Positions 48,317 through 60,196 of a stretch of DNA of 64,000 bases are shown one piece after another. How positions within the stretch are numbered: the first letter of the stretch is position 1; each line of letters opens with the position of its first letter. The notes under the pieces were generated by a model. That model was not told the origin of the DNA and made no database searches. It saw nothing but the letters and a program-made list of their open reading frames with translations. The stretch lies in contig NC_085097.1 in the NCBI RefSeq assembly GCF_963422355.1, forward strand, positions 4,264,737-4,328,736, given 5' to 3'. This DNA is from Corticium candelabrum. Lineage: Eukaryota > Porifera > Homoscleromorpha > Homosclerophorida > Plakinidae. The position numbers and the translations under genes were made by a program.

Positions 48317-48745
48317 ATGTCTTACATGATTCAGCATCTTCATAATGGTTGGCAGGTCGACCAGGCGATCGTCAACGAGGAGGATCGCGTCGTCGTCATT
48401 CGTTTCGGTCACGACTGGGACCCGACGTGCATGAAAATGGACGAGATACTCTACGGTATAGCAGAGAAAGTGAAGAACTTTACAGTCGTGTATCTCGTCG
48501 ACATCTCCGAGGTGCCAGACTTCAACAAAATGTATGAACTCTACGATCCGTGCACGACCATGTTTTTCTACCGAAACAAACACATAATGATTGATCTTGG
48601 TACGGGAAACAACAACAAGATCAACTGGCCTATTGAGGATAAGCAAGAGATGATCGATATTTTAGAGACGATCTATAGAGGTGCCAGGAAAGGTCGCGGT
48701 CTGGTTGTCTCTCCCAAAGATTATTCAACAAAATATCGTTATTAG
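48317..48745 (+). CDS. TXNL4A: U5 snRNP thioredoxin-like protein (DIM1)
   Basis: TXNL4A/DIM1 is a thioredoxin-fold component of the U5 snRNP and the tri-snRNP, essential for pre-mRNA splicing. A single coding exon of 142 residues has exactly the human length and near-identical sequence: MSYMIQHLHNGWQVDQAI, VVVIRFGHDWDPTCMKMDE, DFNKMYELYDPC, FFYRNKHIMIDLGTGNNNK and the C terminus GLVVSPKDYSTKYRY. The residue after the conserved WDPTC lacks a redox CXXC pair, as expected for DIM1. The start matches the invariant MSYM. No intron interrupts the coding region. Confidence 0.97.
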   Translation: MSYMIQHLHNGWQVDQAIVNEEDRVVVIRFGHDWDPTCMKMDEILYGIAEKVKNFTVVYLVDISEVPDFNKMYELYDPCTTMFFYRNKHIMIDLGTGNNNKINWPIEDKQEMIDILETIYRGARKGRGLVVSPKDYSTKYRY

Positions 48746-48851
48746 TTTTGGTATACTAGCAGATTCGAAGCGGATGTTAGACAAGGACAGATTTGATGGT
48801 TGACTTTCTCAGATGTGTAGTAACAAGTTGGATCTTAAAGATGAGCAATGC

Positions 48852-48856
<5 letters not shown>

Positions 48857-48891
<35 letters not shown>

Positions 48892-48966
48892 TTGTGTGTG
48901 TGTGCTTTGTGTGTGTGTGCTTTGTGTGTGTGTGTGCTTTGTGTGTGTGTGTGCTGTGTGTGTGTG

Positions 48967-49043
<77 letters not shown>

Positions 49044-49127
49044 TTGTGTGTGCGTGCTTTGTGTGTGTGCGTGCTTTGTGTGTGTGCGTGCTTTGTGTGT
49101 GTGTGTGCTTTGTGTGTGTGTGTGCTG

Positions 49128-49158
<31 letters not shown>

Positions 49159-49174
49159 TGTGTGGTGTGTGTGT

Positions 49175-49244
<70 letters not shown>
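48857..49244. repeat. (GT)n tract with periodic CTTTGTGTG interruptions
   Basis: About 390 bases of GT broken at semi-regular intervals by CTTT, CTGT and later GGTG variants, so it is partly a minisatellite of GCTTTGTGTGTGTGTG units. All long frames across it are artefacts. The stretch 49245-49692 has no recognisable gene. Confidence 0.95.
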
Positions 49245-49247
<3 letters not shown>

Positions 49248-49692
49248 ACACTCATGCCAGTGTTGGAACCAATTTTGATTTTTCATGCCATCAGTATGGC
49301 ACTTCTGCCAATGGCCACTATTGGCTACTAAAGTTTTATCTTGTCAACTAAAAACTTACTGGCCAATGGCTAACAGAGCTCAATGCAAACTAAGATGACC
49401 AAGTCCCAATAATGTCTATGCTACTGCACAAAGATCAACTTGAAGAGTGACAAGATTGGTATATTATATTGAGCAACTACTAGATAAAACCTACTGTACA
49501 ACACACAAGAGAATGTCTGCTATAGATAACGGTGAATCCATTCTCTTGCTCTACAAACACTAAAAGCTGCAATGTTCCTGCAGTGCAGGGATTTAAAAAC
49601 CAAACTTCAACAAAGCAGAAGGGAAATCAGCGCACATGCACACGGTAGTACCATATAGTCCTACCATTTCTAAACCCATTAATACGTCGACT

Positions 49693-52600
49693 CTACACCA
49701 CTGTCTCCACATGACCACTTCCCATCGAGTTGTGTTGTTGTCCCATGTCATGTTGGTGTTCCGAGACGCCGTCTGTATCTTCCTCTGGCACTGATATTTC
49801 ATAGCCCTGCCTGCGACAAATAATTACGACGTAACAAACAATGTCATCTCTGCCTGCTGATTTAGCAGCAGCAATGAGGCTGTTAATGGTCGCATCATGA
49901 CGACTTTCCCATTTATCGTACAACAACTCGCCAGCCGTGTGCGTCTTATTTACACACTGTCCTTCTATAGTTTTTATTTCTTCATGAGTGTATCCAAGTT
50001 TATCAGCAATTTCTTTCCAGCTAGGCTTATTGCAATGTAGATGATCCAAACGATCTATGACACCCTGTCTGTTGCCATGGCAATTAAACACGTCTCTGGC
50101 CATTATAGGTCTGCTGTTGTCAGATGTCCCACACAGTATCTCTCTATCTATGGCACTTGCTTGTGGTCGTCCCTCTGAATACAATGGTATACCCGTCGGA
50201 CTGCCAGGGGATCTCACTTCGTCGGAGTGAGATATGTTGTTGTGTTTAAGTCGCTCACTCCGATAATCATAACCGGCGAGTTTCGTTAACGTTAACTTTG
50301 GTCTCAGAACGCAGTTTCCGGTCCCACCCTCACACAAACCTAAATACACAAAAACAATCAGCATACGAATCCGTGTACACTTACATCTACGAGAATGGTA
50401 CATCTGAACGCTATCAGAACAACAATCTGATGTTTACATAAAGAGGTTTTGATTACTTTCTATACATTACTGTCATGCATGCATGCACCCAATCTCAGTC
50501 CAACTCTCATCACACCATAAATCATACCACGGAGAACCAACAGCATGTTGAGGTCAGTCAGTCTAACATAATTCAATTAGACTACATGACATTCATTAGG
50601 GGCGTAGCATGGCATGGACTAGACTGGGCTACAGCCCCATCATTGGTAGGCATGGTCATAAAAATTGTGGACTGGAAATATGCATTTGAAGACCAAAGCT
50701 GTGTATAGTATATGCACCGTGCCTTTTCCAGTCTGGATCTGCTACTGACTCTACCATATCAGTCAATTAGAACCCAATAAAAGTACGCGTGTCAATAAAA
50801 GTGGGGTCCCAGTAGTATCATGAAGTTTAGCCCCCATTTCTAAAGGTCACGCTATGCCCTTGCATTCATATAAAGCCGTATACAACTTACCATGCCGAAA
50901 CTATGCTGCCGACAGTGTACGACAAATCAGTTGCCCGGGAAACCAGAAGTATAACATGGGAAAATGGGTGTGGCTACACAAGACTTTCATACGCCACTGC
51001 AGAATGACCAGTTTCCAGTTGTCGAAGCAGTACACGCTCACAGCCACACTTTGCTACTGTAGTTAGCCTGTGCTATAATATTTGCCCAGTGCAGGTGTCT
51101 GTTAGCGTGACAGACGAACGTCGGCCGATGGATATAGCACAATTCTAAATAGATTTGACAGTCAGTCGACACGACATGATTGTACATTCCATATGTTGCT
51201 GTAATAAGGTCATGCGTGACCCGGTCACTAAACTCTGACGTATGGTTGCCCATACCAGAGACTACTTACAGGTGGGACGATCTGTCGTACACTGCGCAGC
51301 TGACATGACTAATTCATGTAGGTCTAACAAACCATAAGTATTACTTCACATAATCGCATATAATATCACCCATACCAATATAATGCCCATGCCTGCATAT
51401 ACGACTGTGTACAGGACTTCCTGCCTGATAAAATACCCAGGTACACGCAACGAGGTAATGCCAGCTGGCAGTGCTGCTGCTGTTGAGACTACAGACACTG
51501 GTGATGACTGACGGTGGCACTCACATACCAGTTATACCCGTCCATGTATCCGTATTATATGCATCAGTAACTTGCATTCCTTTTCTCTTCACGTGTTTGC
51601 GTGTACATGTAGTGTCTATCTATATAGTTTCTGCATGTACGCTGATGCTGTACAGATCCTGGTACCTTTGATCTTGCAAAAGGATAATTGCAGGTGTTTC
51701 GTGGTATTTCAGTCTTCGTGTATTTAGATGACAATAGCCAAACGACAGCATTTGCAACCACGTACAAAAGAAAGCAAACAAATGCTCGGGGCCTAGCATA
51801 CGCCCCCAAAGCGTTTCTTTTCTATACGTCCAAGGCTCTATTATAGGCGATTACAGTGTACGACCAGTATCAACATCTGGTCTAAGTTCTCATTCTTTTT
51901 CTATGCAATAATGCATTTCCATGCAAGAACACACACAATACACACGCATTCCACGTGTCTTCGACTCCCTTATTCCCTCACATCCTCATAAGTACTCAGT
52001 GAAAGACATAACTGCTGGTCAATGGCAAAATGCCGACTCTTTTACATTGCATTTTGCTAGACATGTAAGGTTTCGATGAAGCACAGCAGAACATACTGAT
52101 ATCCTGTTTGTGTTTCTTATCTTTTCATAACGACTCAACACGACAACATTTGAAAATGGTTGACAAGCACAGTCTGGACGCATGCAGGACATACTAAAAG
52201 TCGATACCTAGAGTTACCAATTTAAACTGCATCTTTCAAAGAAACGTTCACTGCCTTCCTGCAGAACCCTATGACCAGTCAATTGACTGCACACTTGGCT
52301 GACCCATGGACAAAAGTTATATTAATACATCATTCACTGAATATCTGTTTCTTAATTAACTAATTAATTAAATGAAGACTAAGGCCCTGTTCACAGTACA
52401 ACACTGTGTCAGCATCCTGCGAGTTTCCTGGATCCTAACAAGGATGCTCACAGGAGCCGCTGACACTGTACCAATCACACAGTATTGCATCTGACAAGCG
52501 TCCATCGTACAAAGAACACACTGTCACAGTGGTCTGGCACTGCAAAATAACCACGTGTGTACAATGTACTCGCGACAGACATGAAAAACGACGTTTTGCT

Positions 52601-53839
52601 TTTGTTGCTGCTGCATCATAGTCTCAAGAGTTTCCTTTCATTCTTAGGTCATCGTAGTCCTTTGACTAGACTTGCCCAATACAGCAAAGCCACGCACACA
52701 CTCAATGAAACTTCCATCGATGCCATGTGAACGAATAGGATATCCCGGATACGTCCAGTTGCTCTGACTAACTTTCGATTGGTTGAAAATGAGCACATGA
52801 TGTCATCAGACGCTGGGCCATTTCTGGCTAGGACGCTCGATTAGAACTTCTCTATTCCAGCGTCATGGCTAGGCGAGCGTCGAGGACGCTGACATGTTCA
52901 CAGTGTGACACTGAGGCTTGCTCATGTCAGTGTCCAGGATGCTCACAGGATGCTCGTGCTAGCATCCTACTCCAAACCGGGTTTTAACTTAGCCTCGTTT
53001 CCAGACTCACGTGGCAGTGTCCGGTTGGGGTATGACACTTTAAACCAGACACTGCCAAATCTGGATACAAGGCTACACTAACTCATTATAATTAACCTCT
53101 GCATTAACAGCTGACCTCTCCGTTTGTCTCCTGAGGAAATAAAGTTGCAACGGTGACGAAGGATAAACAATAACCCAACTGACAGGAATACGCAAACCAG
53201 ACATATCACAATACCCAGAATGAATAGAGAATCATTGTTGTTGTCACCTCCTACCGTTTCCTCGTCAGTATTGGCAACAGTGTCCGTATCAGGCTTCGCC
53301 TTTTCGGTTGTTGTAGTCGGCGTGGCTCGAAAACTGGGCGTAACCGGTCCGACAGTTGACTTTCTTGTTGAACCGGAAAATGACGTCGACGGTGACGTTC
53401 TTGGCGCACGTGACGTTCGTGATGGAGACGGTCGCGAGGTCGGATCACAGTGGCATTCCACCTTCCTATGGTCGTCCGGACGTACGCGACATCTGCAATT
53501 GCTGCCCTGCGTCCTGCAGTCGGTAGGAGTGTCAGAGACGAGTCTTTCATCCCTACAGTCTTCCGCTTTGACTGCATGGCAGTGGTAATCGTACCTCGCG
53601 TCGTACACATAGTGTGGGTTGTCGCACTTGTTCTCCGAATGACATTCCGTGTCGCTCGTGTTCGTGCATCTCTTGACGATTTTCACACCCGGAAGACAGG
53701 AATTGCAGCCTCTGCAGCTTCCGTCCGAATTCAGAAAGTAATTTTTGGGACACGTGCTGGTGGCAAGAGCGAGCCTGCTGTAGGTGACGAGAATGAGCGT
53801 AGAAACGAAGAGAAACGCCAGACGTCGGTCCATTCCCAC
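49693..53839 (-). CDS. TNF-receptor-like death receptor
   Basis: A two-exon model, 456 residues. Exon 1 (53116-53839): signal peptide MGMDRRLAFLFVSTLILV onward, one TNFR-type cysteine-rich domain (about 30-72: TCPKNYFLNSDGSCRGC, CTNTSDTEC), further cysteines to about 131, a Ser/Thr/Pro stalk (133-190) and a transmembrane helix (204-227, SLFILGIVICLVCVFLS), then RHRC. The junction G|GT (donor gtcagc) keeps frame. Exon 2 (49693-50339) encodes a cytoplasmic death domain at about 330-412 (GVIDRLDHLHCNKPSWKEIA, LGYTHEEIKTIEGQC, AGELLYDKWESRHD). Such receptors recruit adaptors through the death domain to drive apoptosis or NF-kB signalling. The 2.8-kb intron is full of transposons. The two exons could be separate genes, but exon 2 has no own signal or membrane segment. 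Confidence 0.72.
50597..50862. mobile_element. 266-bp hAT-like MITE in the death-receptor intron
   Basis: Ends TAGGGGCGTAGCATGG and GCTATGCCCTTG are imperfect inverted repeats, like the hAT element at 19.2 kb. CATTCAT is directly repeated (50590-50596, 50863-50869). Confidence 0.6.
51350..51860. mobile_element. Diverged relative of the 62.2-kb TA-flanked MITE
   Basis: Shares with 62192-62762 the words ATAATGCCCATGCC at the left, CCTTTGATCTTGCAAA, GGATAATTGCA and CCAAACGACAGCATTT in the middle, and TACGCCC, TTTCTTTTCTATACG at the right. The termini are decayed. Confidence 0.6.
52380..52985. mobile_element. Possible non-autonomous Harbinger-like element
   Basis: Begins AAGGCCCTGTTCACAGT and is rich in paired words (GGATGCTCACAGGA, GACACTG, TGTTCACAG) in both orientations, ending near AAACCGGGTTTT. 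The repeats are internal and imperfect; ends and superfamily are uncertain. Confidence 0.3.
52990..53075. mobile_element. TAGCCTCG-family hairpin (86 bp)
   Basis: TAGCCTCGTTTCCAGACTCA at the left and TCTGGATACAAGGCTA at the right, with GTGGCAGTGTC and GACACTGCCA also inverted. A 9-base duplication is not clear. Confidence 0.6.
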
Positions 53840-54337
53840 AACTACACCTAGACTGTTGGTGATTGGTTTATATTGTCACGTGCGTTTTAATTACTACACA
53901 CGTGGTTGGTAGTACTGTAGGTAATGCGATGCGCGATTGTACCTAGTTAACTAAACTTAATTAAACTCAATTTTATTTTTAAGTATTTTCTGTATACAGC
54001 TGCATTACTTATTGCAGAGAGCGCGGTATACTAATTTCAGAAAGTCCTGACTTAGTTATTATCCGGGTCTTACTAAACGAGGAAGGATGTCATAGCGTCT
54101 GAAGAGGCTGACAATGCTGCAGTTCGAACTGCGAGAGGAATTCTCAAAACGCGCTGCTACACTCACTAGGTAGCCAAAAAACAAACAGTAACACTGTTTT
54201 CTTTCTGTTTACGGTTTCCTCGCTAGTTAACTAGAGAAAGATAGGGCGCGTACTACACAGGTAAGGGTCAGGAGTCCGAGGCTAACCGTTTATCCGGGGT
54301 CTTATCACACAACGTGGAGTTCCTCTAGGCGGTTGCA
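53840..54337. promoter_or_regulatory. Intergenic promoter region, death receptor / importin
   Basis: 498 bases between divergent starts. Contains TCACGTGCG near 53877 and ACACGTGG near 53900. No gene is visible inside. Confidence 0.4.
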
Positions 54338-55129
54338 ATGGATTACAAGCAGCTGGGCGAACTCCTAGCGGCGACCTTAAATCCTCAAATGCGTCAAACT
54401 GCTGAATTAAAGCTTCGCGGGGTAAGATCGAGCGCAGAAATCGACGCAAAGACCATCAGACACACCAACTGTGACACAGATTTTCGTCTAGCACGTCAGA
54501 ACGAATTGATTTTTGAACGAACGGATGATCGAACACTAGAAAATACATAATCGCTTGTTTGGAGTAGAAGTAGACAGTTGTTGTGTCTTTCTTTTTGATT
54601 TTTTTGTTGTTTTTTGAAGTAATTTTTCTTTTTCTTTTTGTTTGTTTCCGATCGTCGTTCGGTGAGGAGTGCTGTGAGTGTGTCATTGATTGTTTGGGGT
54701 TTTGTGTAGATTACTGAAGTTCAGGGTTTTACTCCTTGTCTGCTTCAAGTTGTCATGTCAACGGATATTGCAATGCCTGTTAGACAGGCAGGTGAGATGG
54801 GATGAGCGTATAGGAAGTGTTAGCTCGTCTAAATGTTTGTTTGTTTGTCTTGTTTGTTTGTGTGTCTCTGTTTTTCTGTCTATTTGTCTGCTTGTATTTG
54901 TCAGTTTGTGTCTGTTTGTTGTTGTCTGTTTGTTTGTTATTGTCTGTTTGTTTGTTTGTTTGTTTGCATTTTGGGTTTTATGTACTTATCTCTCAGTTAG
55001 TCTGTTTGTCTGTGTCTGTCTCTCTGTCTGTCTGTTTGTCTGTCTGTTTGTCTGTCTGTTTATTACATATACTTGAACTTTTGTCTATGATATATTTTGT
55101 AACGCAGGGTACTATGTACTGTCCAACTA

Positions 55130-55160
<31 letters not shown>

Positions 55161-55284
55161 CCTGTCTGTCTGTTTGTCTGTCTGTCTGCTTGTCTGTCTG
55201 TTTGTCTGTCTGTTTATTACATATACTTGAACTTTTGTCTATGAATATTTTGTAATGCAGGGTACTATGTACTGTCCAACTACC

Positions 55285-55317
<33 letters not shown>

Positions 55318-55318
55318 C

Positions 55319-55354
<36 letters not shown>

Positions 55355-56757
55355 TTGTCTGTCTGTATGTCTGTCTGTTTATTACATATACTTGAACTTT
55401 TGTCTATGATATAGTTTGTAATGCAGGGTACTATGTACTGTCCAACTACTTTCTGTTTGTCTGTTTGTCTGTCTGTCTGTCTATTTGTGTGTCAATGGTA
55501 TTATATTTTTTTATAAATCAGAACTATTACAGGCTAAATCAAACTAAGCAATGCACGATACACTACAGTTGACCCTATCAGGGTCTTACAATGACAACTA
55601 TAGAACAAAAATCTGAACAATGACTGTCTGTCTTCTTGATGATGTGGATGGACATCACAACGTGCAGGGCCACTATAGAAGATGCCTAGCTCTGACACAA
55701 GGCAAAGATGCTTGCACTCCATGATGACAATGTTGATACAGAGGAGTAGACAATACGGGTAGAGGAAGACATCACGACGTGCATGGCGACCGTAGAAGAC
55801 GCCTAGCACTGATGCGAGGTAAAGATGCGTGCAATCCCTGATGACGACGCTCAAACAAAGGAAATGTTTGCACAAAGACATGAAGAGGGAAGTACCAAAC
55901 AATGACTTGTAGACAGCAGATTGTTCAGATGGAAAGGTGAGCAAATAAACGATCAAACAAGAAAGGAGGCCCCAATGGCCAACAGACTTGTAAAAGGCGT
56001 TAGCGGCCGAAGCCGTGAACGATGACTTGGATGATGACTCAAAAACTCTTACCTTTGATCCTTGAGACGAACAGGCTAGAAATGTGTGGCATGCCACTCT
56101 TTTCCCGGGATCTGTCTGTCTGTCGGTCTTTCTGTCTATGTGCCTGCTTGTGTTTGTCAGTTTTGTGTCTGTTTGTTATTGTCTGTTTGTTATTGTCTGT
56201 TTGTTATTGTGTGTTGGTTTGGTTGTTTGTTTGTTTGCTTTTTGGAGTTTTACATGCTTGTCTGTCTGTCTGTTTGTTTGTCTCTGTTTGTCTGTCTGTC
56301 TGTCTGTCTGGTGTATGTATGTATGTATGTATGTATGTTTGTCTGTCTGTGTGTCTGTCTATCTGCTTACCCGAGCATTTGCTGTCGCTACTCTTTAAAT
56401 GCAATGTTATGTCCTTAGGGTCAATTTATTTAAAAAATACGGTGACAAAACACTGGAAGGAACGAGATCAATCAGATCTGCAATATGCTGATTCAGCTCC
56501 ATTCTTGCTACACACTGCAGACAAGATGATTATGAGAGCAAATATTGTTGAGGCAATTATCCACGCGCCTGAAATCATTAGGTATGTCAGACACCTAGTC
56601 GTTGTGTTTGTGTTCTCTTGTTTGTCTGTCATTTGTCTGTGTATCCGTCGGTTTGCCTGCTGGTCTGTCTGTCTGTCTCTGTGTCTGTCTGTCAGTCTGT
56701 CTGTCTGTCTGTCTCTGTGTCTGTCTGTCAGTCTGTCTGTCTGTCTGTGTGCCTATG

Positions 56758-56812
<55 letters not shown>

Positions 56813-58743
56813 TTGTCTGTCTGTCCAATACATATATTTTCAACATTGAAATCTACATTCAACACCACTAAGCAACTCTACTGTCCCAATCGCACAAAAT
56901 CTCTACCAAACTAAAACTCTACAGAAACCAGCCCTATATAGGGCTGTACAGTAAAGAACATTAATAATTGTGTATATTGTTCATTCTCTTGACTTTCCTT
57001 GTATGTTCCAGTAAGCGGGATGTCTTCCTGGAAGTCACACTAGCGTTACATTGTTGTAACTGAACTGATAAGCGTTGTCTCCAATATGTTGTAAAATTGG
57101 ATGCATTCTGACGACCGTCCTCATCATAAGACATGAGAGAGAAAGTCTTTAAAACTGTTGAGCTTCATCACCCCATCTGCCATAATGTTCAAATACCAAA
57201 GGGATTGCTGTTGGTGCATACCCTCCTGGTAGCAGTTGGGAGTCATACTTTGTATGTTTGATCTTTTCTCTTCTGGATGCGGCAGCACCATCAATATAAG
57301 CAGCTCTAGATAGGATATCTGTGCTGAATGCATGTGATAGAGCAATGTCTGTCTGTCTGTCTGTCTTTCTGTCTGTCTGTTTGTCTTTCTGTCTGTCTGT
57401 CTGTCTTTCTGTCTGTCTGTCTGTCTGTCAGTCTGTCAATGGTAGTATATTTTCATAAATTGACACTAAAACATTTACATATCATACACTAAGAGAATGT
57501 GTGGTGACCACCAAGGCTAAAAACAAAACACTAAACTATCTAGCTAACAACTGCTCAGAATATGTTTTTATCCACAGATAGCTCAGACAACTCCTCAAGA
57601 AACGTGAGCCTGCCACCCCCAATGGCTCAAATACTCAAAGACTTGTGGGGTTCAGTTGGAGATATTGCCAAAGGCATCAATTTCATTTTTGTATTTTACA
57701 ATTTTCTGTTGTTCCCTTTTGATGCAGCAAATCCATCAACCTCAGTACAGAGGCTTGGGAGACAATCTCCCCATCCCATGGATGTGCCAAACACACATCC
57801 AACTCAGTGTCAGCTCCATATCTTGCGCTAAATAAAAAAATTTAGGTTATTTGACATTAGATTATACATCATGTCATCATAGCAATATTTTATTGAAGAT
57901 TAAATACAACAACGTCAGCCTTTCTGTCTGTCTGTCTGTCTGTCTGTCTGTCAATCACATATATTTGAACTTTTATCTATGATACATTTTGTTTGCAATG
58001 CAGGTTACTATGTACTGTTCGACTAATAGTAGTGTTCATCAACTAAACTAAGCTAACATTGAAACTCATGTAAACCAAAGTGAGGACTACACTTAAAAGC
58101 TACAGTGTATAAAGCAAAGCCTCCAGTACCAGTTAGTGGCTGAAGTACTGGGTGGCAAAGTTATCACATCTTTTGTCTTCAGACAGCGAAGATAGGTTTT
58201 AGATACAACTCTAGCATTACACTTTTGGAGCTGAACAGACAAGCGTTGGACCAGAAATCGATAAACTTTGCAGTTTTCGGTCATCCCACTTTGTGTGATG
58301 ACTTCTTTGATAATTTGCACAGGAGTTTCCACTCTTCAATCCCCAAGCTCTAAACTGCTCCATTATCATTGGAGTTACAGTGGCAGTTATGCCATCTGGT
58401 AATTGCTGTTTGCTGTATTTCTCTTCCTTCCTGTCTGCTCTCCTCTCTGCAGCAGCACCACCAACACCAGCAGACGATGGAAAGATGTCACTACTCCATG
58501 GTTGGGCGAGGAAGATATCTAGGTCAACGTTGTTTCCAATGTCCGAGTTAAAAAATACGATGTCCAGTCTGTTGTCTGTAGTTGTATAACGACTCCTTGG
58601 TTCCCTGCATTGGTGGATATGCAGCCCACGAAATAATCAGACCAGACGCACGAAATTGACTCGTGATACGAAATTGACTCGTGATACAAAATTGACTTGT
58701 GAGACCATACCCGTCTGTCTGTCTGTCAGTTGTTCTGTCTATG

Positions 58744-58811
<68 letters not shown>

Positions 58812-60144
58812 GGTCAGTTGTTCTGTCTATTTCTCTGTCTTTCTGTCAGCATCTTTCTACAGCATGTGTCAATACATCTTCCTTGCATCAAGCTGTCATA
58901 CATTTTTGCAATGTGCAACATAACGATTACAACTAGACTAACTTTTTTATTGATAAATTAGCAAGACTGGGTAACTAAATAACTGGAAGGACTGTAGCCT
59001 CAACACTAGGCCTCCCTTTGCTTCCGGTGGTCTGACCGCGCGAGGATAGCAATGGGACTGTATCACGTGATGTTCTCTCCGAAAAGCAAAGGAAGGCCTA
59101 GTAACTCATTATGTCACGTGACACCTTAGCTAATTATGTCATTAGGAAAGCCCACCCTTTGTCGGTTTGTTTCATATTGCTAAAGACTTGCAAAAAGAGA
59201 TCAGGTGTGTTTTCGCTTACAGCAGGTATACCGTCATACCAGAGGTGTTGGAATGGAAAGGCACGAAATACAGTCAGTAACTATGCATGCTGGCCGTTGC
59301 GATGCTGCTTACTGTTTAGTTAACGTAAAGAAACGAGGGCTAAGACTGTACGGCCATGTCGCGTGCAAAAAGACAACACACAGACTCTGTCCTCTCTTGT
59401 CGTTGACTAGAAGACTACGCAATACCGATTAGGCTACTGTACATGTATGCTTTTGTCTTAGACTATCATCGAGCTCCCGGAATCGATTGAAAGCCATTGC
59501 AACTATGCGTGAAATTTCTACGTGGCTGATGTCAGCTTGAAGCTACTCCAGAAGCAATTGCTGCACGCGACTAAAGTGATACCTTCATTCGCTGCGATGT
59601 AGGAAGAATACTGGAACTGTTTGCAACCTACAAACGCGCCCAAACGATATTCTTGGGTCGCTACACAAGCTGTTGTAGCACACTAAATGACACCTGTGAA
59701 GTGGGCGATTGTTTACTGATCTCCACATGTCTCAGAGGAAATAATCAGGAAGTAACTCAAATGTGATTTACAGTCGACCAATCATCATTTGCAAAATATA
59801 TTAGGTGACAAGCTAGCTTGTCACGTGACATAATGAGTTACTAGGCCTCCCTTTGCTTTTCGGAGAGAACATCACGTGATACAGTCCCGTTGCTATCCTA
59901 GCGCGGTCGGACCACCGAAAGCAAAGGGAATCCTAGTGTCGAGGCTAGAAGGACTGAGTGTCAAGACTCTCAGTTCTTAGACTTTCATATCTATGACATA
60001 GCATCAACACTATTCTTGAAATGACTCAGGCAAACGCTTTAGTAAAACATTCAGAAAGCCCACAGCATTTGCTTCTCAGGTTTTCTGTTGTTAATTAATT
60101 AATATTTTTGCATTAATTAATACATTTAGATTTATTTATACCAA

Positions 60145-60196
<52 letters not shown>

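Noticed and set aside
48793-49351. Very long Cys/Val and His/Thr frames
   Set aside because: Translations of the GT/AC tract in all frames.
55534-56097. 187-codon minus-strand frame in an importin intron
   Set aside because: It consists largely of two imperfect copies of a 100-base tandem repeat and matches no family that I know.
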